Below are positions 16,319 to 24,587 of a stretch of 30,457 nt of DNA, one piece after another. Under the pieces are notes generated by a model. It saw nothing but the letters and a program-made list of their open reading frames with translations. It was not told the origin of the DNA and did no database searches. The DNA comes from Flavipsychrobacter stenotrophus. GTDB lineage: Bacteria > Bacteroidota > Bacteroidia > Chitinophagales > Chitinophagaceae. The position numbers and the translations under genes are program-made. Positions within the stretch are counted from its first letter, which is position 1. Every line of letters begins with the position of its first letter. The DNA lies in NCBI GenBank assembly GCA_947379685.1, contig CANCOG010000004.1, positions 1-30,457 on the forward strand, read 5' to 3'.

Positions 16319-18709
16319 ATGCAAGGATACATTCTAAAATTCAGCGAGATCAATATTGCAGATGTTGCCCGGGTAGGTGGCAAGAACGCATCGCTTAGCG
16401 AAATGGTCAATCACCTTTCAGCAAAGGGGATCAACGTCCCGGACGGGTTTGCCACTACTTCTGCCGCTTTTTGGCATTTTGTGGAGGCAAATCAACTCAG
16501 AACTCCGGTAAACAAACTTCTGGCTGACCTTGACAGGGCCGCTTATACCAATTTAAGAGAAACCGGGGCCGCATTACGCAACCTTTTTCTGCAGGCAACT
16601 ATGCCGGAAGACCTTGCTGCTGAAATTACAGCGTCTTATAATACATTATGTAGTGGGGCCGAATTCACAGTTGCTGTGCGCAGCAGTGCAACTGCCGAAG
16701 ACCTTCCACAGGCGAGTTTCGCAGGGCAACACGAATCGTACCTGAATATATTAGGCAGCGACGATGTCATCAATGCCGTACAACGTTGCTATGCATCTCT
16801 ATTTACCGACCGGGCGATAAAGTACAGGGAAGACAATGGGTTTGACCATAGTAAAATAGCATTACCTGCTGGTGTTCAGAAAATGGTACGGTCAGATAAA
16901 TCCTGTTCCGGAGTAGGTTTTACCCTAGAGCCAGAATCTGGATTCAAAGACATTGTGCATATTTCAGGGGTGTGGGGTCTGGGAGAAAATATCGTGCAGG
17001 GGACAGTCACACCAGATGAATTTTTCGTTTTTAAGCCCTCATTGAAGTCAGGTAAAAAAGCTATCATCCAAAAGAATCTCGGTGAGAAGTCACTGATGAT
17101 GGTCTATTCTGATAAGAAGGATGTAACTGAAACCGTGAACATTCCAACCAGTCCGGCGTTAAGAGACCAATACGTATTAACTGACGCAGAAGTAACCGCT
17201 TTGGCTAACTGGGCAATGATTATTGAAGATCACTACCAGAGACCAATGGATTTTGAGTGGGCAAAAGATGGGTTGGACAATAAATTATATATAGTTCAGG
17301 CAAGGCCGGAAACAGTGCATGGCCGAGAGGGAAACCTGATGGTGCACGAATATAAATTATTAGACAAAGGCCATGTTCTTGCTCAGGGCGAAGCCATTGG
17401 GAGCAAAATTGTTACAGGCATTGTCAGAATTCTGCATTCGCCAAAAGACAGCGATAAACTGAAACCCGGTGAAATACTGTTGACAGAATTAACCAGCCCT
17501 GACTGGGACCCAATACTTAAAAACGCAGGTGCAATTATCACCGATAAAGGAGGCAGGACAAGTCATGCCTCAATAATTGCCAGGGAAATGAACGTACCAG
17601 CAATAGTTGGTGCGGGTGATGCCACAAGCAAGATCAAGGATGGGGACACAATTACTGTTTCTTGTGCAGAAGGAAAAACTGGTAAGGTGTATCAAGGTCA
17701 ACTGAAATGGAAGGAAACTGAATTTGACGCCGGTAATATCAAAATGCCATTGTATACGCAACCTATGCTGATTGTTGGGAACCCCGAAAAAGCGTTCAAA
17801 CTGTCTTTTTATCCGAACGAAGGGGTTGGGTTGATGAGGCTTGAATTTATCATAAATGATACTGTAAAGGTCCACCCCATGGCATTGGTAAAATTCGATG
17901 AAATTACCGACCAGGGAACAAAGGACCAGATAGAACAACTTACCCGTCACTACCCTACCAAACAACAATACTTTATTGATAAACTCTCTCAGGGAGTAGC
18001 GACAATTGCGGCCGCCTTGTACCCTAAGGATGTTATTGTAAGAATGAGCGACTTTAAGACCAATGAATACGCAAACCTGTTGGGAGGAAATGACTTTGAA
18101 CCGATAGAAGAAAACCCGATGATAGGGTTCAGGGGAGCATCACGTTATTACAACCCCAGGTACAGCGCTGGTTTTAGCCTGGAATGTGAGGCTATGAAGG
18201 TAGTGCGGAACGAAATGGGACTGACGAATGTTAAGCTGATGATACCCTTCTGCCGCACTGTTGAAGAAGGCAAGAAGGTGATAGCAGTAATGGCTGAAAA
18301 TGGATTGATACAAGGTGAAAATGGGCTGGAAATTTATGTGATGGCAGAAATACCGAGTAATGTGATACAGGCAGAGGATTTTGCCGAAGTTTTTGATGGC
18401 TTTTCAATAGGATCGAATGACCTCACCCAACTTACTCTGGGTATCGATCGCGATTCGGCAATAATAGCCGATCTGTTCAGCGAGCAAAATAAATCGGCAA
18501 AAAATATGATAGCCATGGTGATAGAAAAAGCCAAGAATGCTAACACTAAGATCGGGCTTTGCGGGCAGGCTCCAAGCGACTATCCCGAATTTGCCCAATT
18601 CCTTGTGGAACGAGGTATTGACAGCATTTCCTTCAACCCTGATGCTATACTAAAAGGCATTGAGAACATTTGTAAAGCAGAAAAATTGCTGGAGAACGCC
18701 CTCGCGTGA
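16319..18709 (+). CDS. ppsA: Phosphoenolpyruvate synthase
   Basis: A 796-aa enzyme converting pyruvate, ATP and water to PEP, AMP and phosphate, for gluconeogenesis. The start at 16319 (MQGYILKFSEIN) gives the usual family length; earlier in-frame starts add a tail the family lacks. Domains in order: N-terminal ATP-grasp (GGKNASL at 20-26, RSSATAEDLPQASFAGQ, then QARPETVHG), the swivelling phosphohistidine domain (GGRTSHASIIARE, catalytic His416), and the PEP/pyruvate TIM barrel (MIPFCRTVEEGKKV, SIGSNDLTQLTLGIDRDS, GLCGQAPSD with Cys748). The Gly-rich loop and Cys place it with PpsA rather than pyruvate phosphate dikinase. Its promoter and two inverted repeats suggest tight control by carbon state. 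Confidence 0.95.
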   Translation: MQGYILKFSEINIADVARVGGKNASLSEMVNHLSAKGINVPDGFATTSAAFWHFVEANQLRTPVNKLLADLDRAAYTNLRETGAALRNLFLQATMPEDLAAEITASYNTLCSGAEFTVAVRSSATAEDLPQASFAGQHESYLNILGSDDVINAVQRCYASLFTDRAIKYREDNGFDHSKIALPAGVQKMVRSDKSCSGVGFTLEPESGFKDIVHISGVWGLGENIVQGTVTPDEFFVFKPSLKSGKKAIIQKNLGEKSLMMVYSDKKDVTETVNIPTSPALRDQYVLTDAEVTALANWAMIIEDHYQRPMDFEWAKDGLDNKLYIVQARPETVHGREGNLMVHEYKLLDKGHVLAQGEAIGSKIVTGIVRILHSPKDSDKLKPGEILLTELTSPDWDPILKNAGAIITDKGGRTSHASIIAREMNVPAIVGAGDATSKIKDGDTITVSCAEGKTGKVYQGQLKWKETEFDAGNIKMPLYTQPMLIVGNPEKAFKLSFYPNEGVGLMRLEFIINDTVKVHPMALVKFDEITDQGTKDQIEQLTRHYPTKQQYFIDKLSQGVATIAAALYPKDVIVRMSDFKTNEYANLLGGNDFEPIEENPMIGFRGASRYYNPRYSAGFSLECEAMKVVRNEMGLTNVKLMIPFCRTVEEGKKVIAVMAENGLIQGENGLEIYVMAEIPSNVIQAEDFAEVFDGFSIGSNDLTQLTLGIDRDSAIIADLFSEQNKSAKNMIAMVIEKAKNANTKIGLCGQAPSDYPEFAQFLVERGIDSISFNPDAILKGIENICKAEKLLENALA

Positions 18710-18749
18710 AGAAGCCTGCCTAAACTCCTGACCATATTCACAAAATGTC

Positions 18750-18763
18750 GTGACCTTGGTCAC
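18750..18763. promoter_or_regulatory. CRP/FNR-type palindrome upstream of the SDR gene
   Basis: GTGACC (18750-18755) and GGTCAC (18758-18763) form GTGA-N6-TCAC, the layout of CRP/FNR-family operators. It lies 40 nt after the ppsA stop and about 117 nt before the SDR start. No gene for such a regulator is in the window, so the assignment is by pattern only. Confidence 0.35.
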
Positions 18764-18879
18764 CTAATGCGGCAGCAAACACAAATAATTTCGCTATAAT
18801 TATAGACACGTCCAAGGTGGATCAGGGAAATTAATCTCATAAAAAAACAACACTATCATTCAGCTCAAAAAAGTAGACC

Positions 18880-19632
18880 ATGAACAGATTATCAAATAAA
18901 GTAGCTATCGTCACAGGTGCAGCCGGAGGAATGGGCGCAGCAATGGCCAGACTATTTGCCAAAGAAGGGGCCAATGTAATGGCGACCGATATTCAGGAGG
19001 AAAAACTGAGCACGTGGGTGAATGCAGCCCAACAGAATGGTGCCAGGATCGGGTATTTGAAACATGATGTGACCTCTCAGGAAGACTGGCAGCAAGTGGT
19101 GGACCAGACACTTGCACTCTATGGCCGTATAGATATTCTTATCAACAATGCTGGTATTTATCCCGGCCCTACCGATGCCGAATCAACTCCGGTTGAATTG
19201 TGGCATAAAGTGATGTCCATAAACCTTACAGGGCCGTTTTTAGGAATGCAAATGTGCATACCACATATCAGAACTGCGGGAGGTGGTTCAATAGTGAACA
19301 TATCTTCAATCGCCGGAATCGTGGGTGGAAACGGACCTGCGTACAGTGCATCAAAGGGAGGTTTGCGCTTATTGAGCAAGGACCTGGCAGTCTCATTGGC
19401 AAAGGATAAGATTCGCGTTAACTCCATTCACCCGGGTGGCGTATTGACGCCAATGACCGAAGAAATTATAGCATCAGAAGCCGGCCGGGAAGCAATGAAA
19501 ACGCTATGCCCGCTGGGCAGGATAGGCACGGTTGATGAAATTGCATATGGCGCCTTATACCTGGCATCAGACGAATCAACTTATACTACAGGCTCCGAAT
19601 TAGTAATTGACGGGGGCTTAATAGCCAGGTAA
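18880..19632 (+). CDS. Short-chain dehydrogenase/reductase (classical SDR)
   Basis: A 250-aa classical SDR. It shows the cofactor motif TGAAGGMG (12-19), Asp37 at the end of the second beta strand (favouring NAD over NADP), NNAG (89-92), Asn115, the catalytic Ser in NISS (142/143), and YSASK with Tyr155 and Lys159. PGGVLTPM and the C-terminal GSELVIDGGLIAR are typical of the glucose/cyclohexanol dehydrogenase-like branch. The substrate cannot be fixed. The L,D-transpeptidase starts 18 nt later, suggesting an operon, though no shared pathway is obvious. Confidence 0.9.
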   Translation: MNRLSNKVAIVTGAAGGMGAAMARLFAKEGANVMATDIQEEKLSTWVNAAQQNGARIGYLKHDVTSQEDWQQVVDQTLALYGRIDILINNAGIYPGPTDAESTPVELWHKVMSINLTGPFLGMQMCIPHIRTAGGGSIVNISSIAGIVGGNGPAYSASKGGLRLLSKDLAVSLAKDKIRVNSIHPGGVLTPMTEEIIASEAGREAMKTLCPLGRIGTVDEIAYGALYLASDESTYTTGSELVIDGGLIAR

Positions 19633-19650
19633 TTAACTGCAAACACTATA

Positions 19651-20961
19651 ATGAAATACCTACAAGTCATCTGCAGTTATTTGCTGCTCGTCCTGCTAAT
19701 TGGATCTAGTCAGGCATTGTTTGCTACTACCAACAATGCAATACCAATACGACTCCCGGCATTGGTTGGTAAGTTCTATGCTGCGACAAACCAGCAACTG
19801 TTTTGGCTTAAGAAAACGCCGGGCGCCAACGCCTTACGGTCATTACTGCTTCAAAAACTGGATAGCGTTGCATATGCCGGCCTCGATAAAAAGAAATACC
19901 AATTTAGCCAGTTGAACCTGCAATTAAAAAAAGCATTGGGCAATAACGACAGTGTTGCCACCATGAAACTCGACCGGCTGCTCACAGGCATGGCACTTGC
20001 TTATTGTAAAGATCTGTACCAGGGGTTTGGGATAGCACCCGGTTTGCAATATGACGGTATTTCGTCGAAACAGGAGGGTCCCGATAATGAATTTTTGCTG
20101 GCACACTTGGAAACCATCGGGTCCGCAGGTGACCTTGAATTGTTTCTTCGTTCGCTGGAGCCATCAACTCCCGAATACGCCGCATACAAGGCAGAGCTCG
20201 GCATTCAAATTGCAGCCAATAACGCCAATAAAATTGCCAAACTGAATACGGCAATGAACTTCTACCGGTGGGTACTTCATTTCAAATTCGATAACTATAT
20301 CCTGGTCAATGTCGCTTCCGCAACGCTTCATTATTACAGAAATGATACCGAAAAATTGTTTTCAAGAATTATTGTTGGCAAACCAAAGACTAGAACACCC
20401 CGCTTTTTAGCAACCTGCAACGAAGTAATATTATACCCTTATTGGAATGTACCAAAGAGTATTGCCACTAAAGAACTACTTCCCAGGTACAAAAAAGCAC
20501 CTTCGAGAATTGATGCCGAAAACATGCAAATGCTGAATGCAGCTGGCACCATAGTGAACCCACACACCGTACGATGGTCTCAATATTCCCGACAATACTT
20601 TCCCTACAGATTCCGGCAATCAACCGGGTGCGACAATTCACTTGGGGTCATTAAATTCAATCTCACATCGCCCTTCGATGTATATCTGCATGATACAAAT
20701 ACCAAGGGCTTGTTTGCATCGAAAAACAGATACCGGAGTCATGGGTGTATTCGCGTAGAACAGGCGCAGGAACTGGGCAATCTCCTGCTGAATAACAAGT
20801 TAGACACCACCTACCTGCAATCATGTATAAAAGGGGAAAAACCCGTAGAGCTCAAGCTGGACCGACCGATTCCTGTCTTTGTCGTTTATCTCCCCGCAGG
20901 CATTGATGAAGCTGGTGCAGTAGGCTATTACAATGATCCATATCTTCTTTTCAGAAAATAA
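19651..20961 (+). CDS. L,D-transpeptidase (YkuD/YcbB-like)
   Basis: A 436-aa protein with an N-terminal signal or anchor segment (1-25, YLLLVLLIGSSQALF). A helical region precedes the catalytic domain (about 230-410), as in YcbB-type enzymes. The catalytic signature is YRSHGCIRV with nucleophile Cys366 and His364. The conserved HDTNTKGLF lies before it, and the C-terminal VFVVYLPAG fits. These enzymes form 3-3 cross-links in peptidoglycan or attach proteins to it, in the periplasm. The gene follows the SDR gene by 18 nt. A separate peptidoglycan-binding domain was not clear in the first 200 residues. Confidence 0.88.
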   Translation: MKYLQVICSYLLLVLLIGSSQALFATTNNAIPIRLPALVGKFYAATNQQLFWLKKTPGANALRSLLLQKLDSVAYAGLDKKKYQFSQLNLQLKKALGNNDSVATMKLDRLLTGMALAYCKDLYQGFGIAPGLQYDGISSKQEGPDNEFLLAHLETIGSAGDLELFLRSLEPSTPEYAAYKAELGIQIAANNANKIAKLNTAMNFYRWVLHFKFDNYILVNVASATLHYYRNDTEKLFSRIIVGKPKTRTPRFLATCNEVILYPYWNVPKSIATKELLPRYKKAPSRIDAENMQMLNAAGTIVNPHTVRWSQYSRQYFPYRFRQSTGCDNSLGVIKFNLTSPFDVYLHDTNTKGLFASKNRYRSHGCIRVEQAQELGNLLLNNKLDTTYLQSCIKGEKPVELKLDRPIPVFVVYLPAGIDEAGAVGYYNDPYLLFRK

Positions 20962-21043
20962 TTTGCCCTAACTGACCTCATTTTGACATTTATTCACTGC
21001 CCTGAGTATTTATCGCTAGTTTTAGATAAAATACAAAAGGTTT

Positions 21044-21244
21044 ATGGGAGAATATGCAAATGGGCCAGTTGTCGGCTATCAATGTCCGTCATGTGGTTTC
21101 GATACAGATACAGCTCTTTGCGACGATTGCAATGCTGTCGTGAAATGGGACGATAAGGTTGGGGGCACTGCACATTGTACAGGTTGCGAGAGCGAAGTTT
21201 ATGGAATTGCCTGCAAAAAGTGCGGGGACACATTCCTGCTGTAA
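21044..21244 (+). CDS. Small zinc-ribbon protein with four CxxC motifs
   Basis: A 66-aa protein with four CxxC pairs: CPSC (14-17), CDDC (26-29), CTGC (45-48) and CKKC (57-60), enough for two zinc sites. There is no signal peptide or membrane segment. The regular spacing of the pairs, and their presence in so short a frame, support a real gene even though it lies 82 nt from its neighbour and has no clear promoter. It could be a rubredoxin-like or zinc-ribbon accessory protein; no function is claimed. Confidence 0.7.
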   Translation: MGEYANGPVVGYQCPSCGFDTDTALCDDCNAVVKWDDKVGGTAHCTGCESEVYGIACKKCGDTFLL

Positions 21245-21571
21245 TGATTTTTGCAACCGGTGAATTGTTAGGAACGTTGGTGAAATAAAGTCTACCATAT
21301 GGCGAAGATATTTTTCTTTTATGTGAGGCGAAAAATCTGCGAATAGTGAACTATTTAATCCACGATAGCCATCGGGATTTTCAACGAAACATAAATGGAA
21401 AAGAACAAGACAGATGGTGGACTTTATTTTGCCATCGTTCCTTAGAGGGGTAAACAAACTCCGTTGCGAATACATGAGTGATTTTTCCTGAATGCCCCCT
21501 TTAACAAAACATTACAGTTCAACCACTTTGGTGGGTGTGCTCATTTACGTCTTATTAACAAAGGGATTTTT
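21245..21571. other. Intergenic region with no recognised gene
   Basis: A 327-nt stretch before the MuiA-family gene. A minus-strand frame crosses it but runs antisense through the zinc-ribbon gene and has no domain signature. CCAC-TTTG-GTGG near the right end is a short symmetric element. No full promoter match was found. Confidence 0.5.
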
Positions 21572-23311
21572 ATGAGACACACAAAACTATTATCCACCGC
21601 CGTTGGGGTGTTGCTGGCTGTATGTTCAATAGCCCAAACCCGTAGTAAATTGAACCTGGAACACGCTACTGTGTTTCTTTCCGGAGCCTTGCTGGAAAGC
21701 ACTGCCACGCTGAACCTGAAACAGGGAGAAAGCGAGATTATATTCAGTAACGTTGCCACTAATGTCAACAGCCAGAGTATTATTATCAATGCCACTAACG
21801 GTGTCGCGGTGGCCTCAACATCCGTCAGGAATATCGCTATAAGCACAAACAGCTCCGCCCCGGCGATTGCCAAAATGGAGGACTCGATAAGCCTTGCTGA
21901 ACAGAGTAAATTGCCGTTAACGATAAAGATCTCTGTCATAGACGACCAACTCAAACTCCTGCAGACAGACATAACCGATAACGGCGACGATAAACCTGCG
22001 CCGGGTGCGGGAGAACTCGAAAAAATGATAGACCTGATCAGTAAGAAAAAAGAGACTTTGCTTTTGCAAAAAGCAAAACTGACAGTTGCCTTGAGTAAAA
22101 TTGACGAACGGATTGAGCGTTACAACGCCCGCATAACCGAAGAGGCCAATAAGAACAAACTACCCGGCGGAGAGCTGATTGTCAAATTCTTTGCAAGGGA
22201 AGCCACAAGCAGCAAAATAACCATTAAATACATCGTTACAACTGCAGGTTGGTCTCCTGCATATGATATATGGGCCAATGATGTAAAAAGCCCTTTAAAA
22301 CTATATTACAAGGCCAATATTTACCAGAACTCCGGCATAAAGTGGGATGACGTCCGCCTCACCCTCTCTACCGGCAATCCACAGGAAGGCATGCAACCAC
22401 CAGTCATCAATACCTGGAGCCTTTCTTTATATGCGCCTCCCCAGTCCACTTTAAAAGAAATAGTGATCGCCTATAAAAAGCCGCTGATAGACAGATACAA
22501 AAATAACATTATCCTCACTGGAGAAGAGATAAAGAGCAAACCAACAACCGCAACCAGTGACCTGGTAGCACTTTCGGGTGGGACATACCAAAGTAAAAGA
22601 GGAGCAAACATGAGCTCAGATGGTGGACGAGGTACAGGGAACCTGTATGTTGTAGATGGGGTTGCATCAATGACCAATTACGTAGCGGTGGATAATTCAG
22701 GCGTGAACACCACGTTCGATATTGAACTCCCCTACACTATTCCCAGCGACGGGCAACAGCATTATGTTTCTGTGAAAGAATATGATGTGCCTGCCGATTA
22801 CCAGTATTTTGCTATACCCAAATTAGATAAGGACGCATTTCTGCAAGCAGAAATAGGTAACTGGAATGAATTGAATTTGCTGCCCGGGCCTACCAATATA
22901 TTTTACGAAGGCACCTACATTGGTCAGGGGAATATTGACCCAAGAAATATCCTCGATACCATGTTCCTGTCCCTGGGCCGCGACAAAAAAATAGTCATAA
23001 AACGTGAGCAGGATAAGAAGCTCCATTCCATAAAAAAGACAGGCTCAAACGAACAAGAATCATACGCGTACAATACCACGATACGCAATAACCGCAAGGA
23101 GCCAATAACTGTCCTGGTGCAGGATCAGTTACCGGTAAGCAACGACAAAGCCCTGATAATTGAAGATGTAGAAATGGGTGGAGCAGAATATGACCAGGCC
23201 ACCGGAACCCTCACCTGGACCGTAAAGCTTAAGGCAAGTGAAGCCAAAAAACTTTCATTTAGCTACACCATAAAACACCCGAAAGAAAGGCAGGTTATTG
23301 GGATGAGATAG
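21572..23311 (+). CDS. MuiA-family (DUF4140/DUF4139) protein with TonB-plug-like segment
   Basis: A 579-aa protein with a signal peptide (1-21, ending CSIAQ). The N-terminal DUF4140 part (LEHATVFLSGALLESTATLNL) is followed by a coiled-coil stretch (about 145-195) and the DUF4139 core (GWSPAYDIWA at 226-235, YQNSGIKWDDVRLTLSTGNP at 251-270), which resumes at TTFDIELPYTIPSDGQQH and ends LSFSYTIKHP. Between them, residues about 298-365 resemble the TonB-receptor plug linker: VIAYKKPLID, ILTGEEIKSKPT, LVALSGGTYQ and NLYVVDGV. MuiA proteins are linked by name to mucoid phenotypes; their biochemical role is unclear. Periplasmic or outer-membrane location is likely. A terminator follows. Confidence 0.85.
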   Translation: MRHTKLLSTAVGVLLAVCSIAQTRSKLNLEHATVFLSGALLESTATLNLKQGESEIIFSNVATNVNSQSIIINATNGVAVASTSVRNIAISTNSSAPAIAKMEDSISLAEQSKLPLTIKISVIDDQLKLLQTDITDNGDDKPAPGAGELEKMIDLISKKKETLLLQKAKLTVALSKIDERIERYNARITEEANKNKLPGGELIVKFFAREATSSKITIKYIVTTAGWSPAYDIWANDVKSPLKLYYKANIYQNSGIKWDDVRLTLSTGNPQEGMQPPVINTWSLSLYAPPQSTLKEIVIAYKKPLIDRYKNNIILTGEEIKSKPTTATSDLVALSGGTYQSKRGANMSSDGGRGTGNLYVVDGVASMTNYVAVDNSGVNTTFDIELPYTIPSDGQQHYVSVKEYDVPADYQYFAIPKLDKDAFLQAEIGNWNELNLLPGPTNIFYEGTYIGQGNIDPRNILDTMFLSLGRDKKIVIKREQDKKLHSIKKTGSNEQESYAYNTTIRNNRKEPITVLVQDQLPVSNDKALIIEDVEMGGAEYDQATGTLTWTVKLKASEAKKLSFSYTIKHPKERQVIGMR

Positions 23312-23333
23312 CAAACTCGCTAACCCAAAGATG

Positions 23334-23379
23334 AAAAGTACGGTGTTCCTCGCAATATACTGGGAACACCGCACTTTTT
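23334..23379 (+). terminator. Terminator after the MuiA-family gene
   Basis: CGGTGTTCC (23341-23349) pairs with GGAACACCG (23363-23371). After one mismatch, AAAAGT (23334-23339) pairs with ACTTTT (23373-23378), so the stem ends in a T run. It lies 22 nt after the stop codon. Confidence 0.8.
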
Positions 23380-23488
23380 GATAGGAAATACAGGAATACG
23401 CGAAGGCCGTTTTTTGCCAATTGCGCACAGCCTAATGTCCAATATCTTTTGTTATAATTCAGTATTGAAACACATTCATACCAGATGC

Positions 23489-23565
23489 GTAGGAGCGATC
23501 CCTTGCGGTCGTCTAATGTGGATGGCGCATGTTTTGTGAGGGCGACCGCAAGGGATCGCCCCTAC
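23489..23565. repeat. REP/MITE-like inverted repeat, 25-bp arms
   Basis: Arms of 25 nt (23489-23513 and 23541-23565) are complementary except at two positions; the shared core reads GCGATCCCTTGCGGTCG. The spacer is 27 nt. GC content is clearly above the surroundings. The core resembles a family of GGGCGATCC...GGTCGCCC repeats that I recall as dispersed in many genomes, often linked to REP-type Y1 transposases. It is the only copy in this window. Alternatively it is a simple hairpin, but it has no T tail. Confidence 0.65.
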
Positions 23566-23682
23566 TTTGCTGGCAACATCAATTTGATAAAAAAATGCAC
23601 AACAGCTACAAACCAAATCTTCTCAATTCCCAAGACAATTCACTACTTTGGCATTAAGTTTAAATTGTCACAAATCTGAATT

Positions 23683-24417
23683 ATGAATCTTGATCCCATC
23701 ATCACACAAGTACAACTAAACCTCGGCCTGACCGCCGATGGCATTGCGGGCCCGCGTACATGGAGGGCTGTTTACCAGCAAATAATGGGTATCCCCGCCC
23801 CCACTACCGACTTGAACGCACTGATTATAGCCATACAGGGAAAACTTGGCGTTGCCGCCGATGGCAAACCCGGCCCAATTACCTGGACCGCCATTAGCAA
23901 GGCAATACCCGACAAGGACGACGATGCAGGCCAACCGGTGGTGATCACTAATACCCAGATGGACAGCAGAAGTGAAGGAGTAATTTCGAAGTTGCACCCT
24001 GCCATTCAGCCACTTGCGCGGCAACTCGTGATAAACGCCGCAGCAGCTGGCATTACTATTAAAGTGATTAGCGGACTGCGCACTTACGAAGAGCAAGATG
24101 CTCTCTATGCCCAGGGCCGAACAACGCCAGGCAATATTGTCAGCAATGCAAAAGGCGGACATTCTAACCATAATTTCGGCCTTGCATTTGATATCGGGGT
24201 ATTTGAAAATGGAAAATATTTGGGTAATTCCCCCAAGTACAACGAAGTTGGCCCCATAGGTATGGCTCTTGGCCTGGCATGGGGCGGCAACTGGGTTTCT
24301 CTAAAAGACACTCCCCATTACGAACTCAGGCCGGACTGGGCAAAAGGCATGTCGGAACGCACGATGCTTGCCGGCCTCCGCGACCGCAAGGCAAAGGGAA
24401 CGGAGTTGCTGGCATAA
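23683..24417 (+). CDS. Peptidoglycan-binding/M15 peptidase (VanY/endolysin-like), no signal peptide
   Basis: A 244-aa protein. The N-terminal 75 residues hold two peptidoglycan-binding-type half repeats: VQLNLGLTADGIAGPRTWRAV (about 10-30, each under 22 residues) and IQGKLGVAADGKPGPITWTA. The C-terminal domain is an M15 peptidase: ISGLRTYEEQDALYAQGR (129-146), SNHNFGLAFD with zinc ligands His163 and Asp170, and PHYEL with His212. It would cut D-Ala-linked peptides in the cell wall. It has no Sec signal or membrane segment, like phage endolysins, so its route to the periplasm is unclear. No phage genes surround it. Export may be by a non-Sec system, or the protein may be a domesticated endolysin. 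Confidence 0.85.
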   Translation: MNLDPIITQVQLNLGLTADGIAGPRTWRAVYQQIMGIPAPTTDLNALIIAIQGKLGVAADGKPGPITWTAISKAIPDKDDDAGQPVVITNTQMDSRSEGVISKLHPAIQPLARQLVINAAAAGITIKVISGLRTYEEQDALYAQGRTTPGNIVSNAKGGHSNHNFGLAFDIGVFENGKYLGNSPKYNEVGPIGMALGLAWGGNWVSLKDTPHYELRPDWAKGMSERTMLAGLRDRKAKGTELLA

Positions 24418-24437
24418 AGCGAAATGAACAGTACAAC

Positions 24438-24477
24438 AAAACCGGGATTTTGCCTTAGGAACAATGGCAATTCCCGG
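24438..24477 (-). terminator. Possible terminator of the phosphatase gene
   Basis: CCGGGA (24442-24447) pairs with TCCCGG (24472-24477), with an inner TTGCC/GGCAA stem. On the minus strand it is followed by TTTTGTTG. It lies about 110 nt beyond the phosphatase stop. The 170-nt gap also has a C8 run ending at that stop codon. Confidence 0.4.
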
Positions 24478-24587
24478 CTAATAGATGTACAAATTTTCCA
24501 GGCACAACTGCTGTGCGAATGCGTTGGTGTTAGCTTTCAGTACACCCATTTGGGGTGCCCCAATTATACAGGCACAATATCCCCCCC

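Larger units (their letters stand above)
23312..23682. other. Intergenic region holding a terminator and a REP-like repeat
   Basis: There is no supported gene here. The left part is the MuiA terminator, the centre is a 77-nt inverted-repeat element, and the right 117 nt are AT-rich with no clear promoter for the M15 peptidase gene. A short plus-strand frame (23485-23679) is created by the repeat and is not considered real. Confidence 0.6.

Noticed and set aside
21089..21475. 128-codon minus-strand frame over the zinc-ribbon gene and the following spacer
   Set aside because: Antisense to a frame with four CxxC pairs; no domain, signal or composition support.
23485..23679. 64-codon plus-strand frame
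   Set aside because: Half of it is the inverted-repeat element; no start signal and no protein features.
23683..24417. Prophage remnant suggested by the endolysin-like peptidase
   Set aside because: No integrase, capsid, tail or holin genes, and no attachment-site repeats next to it.
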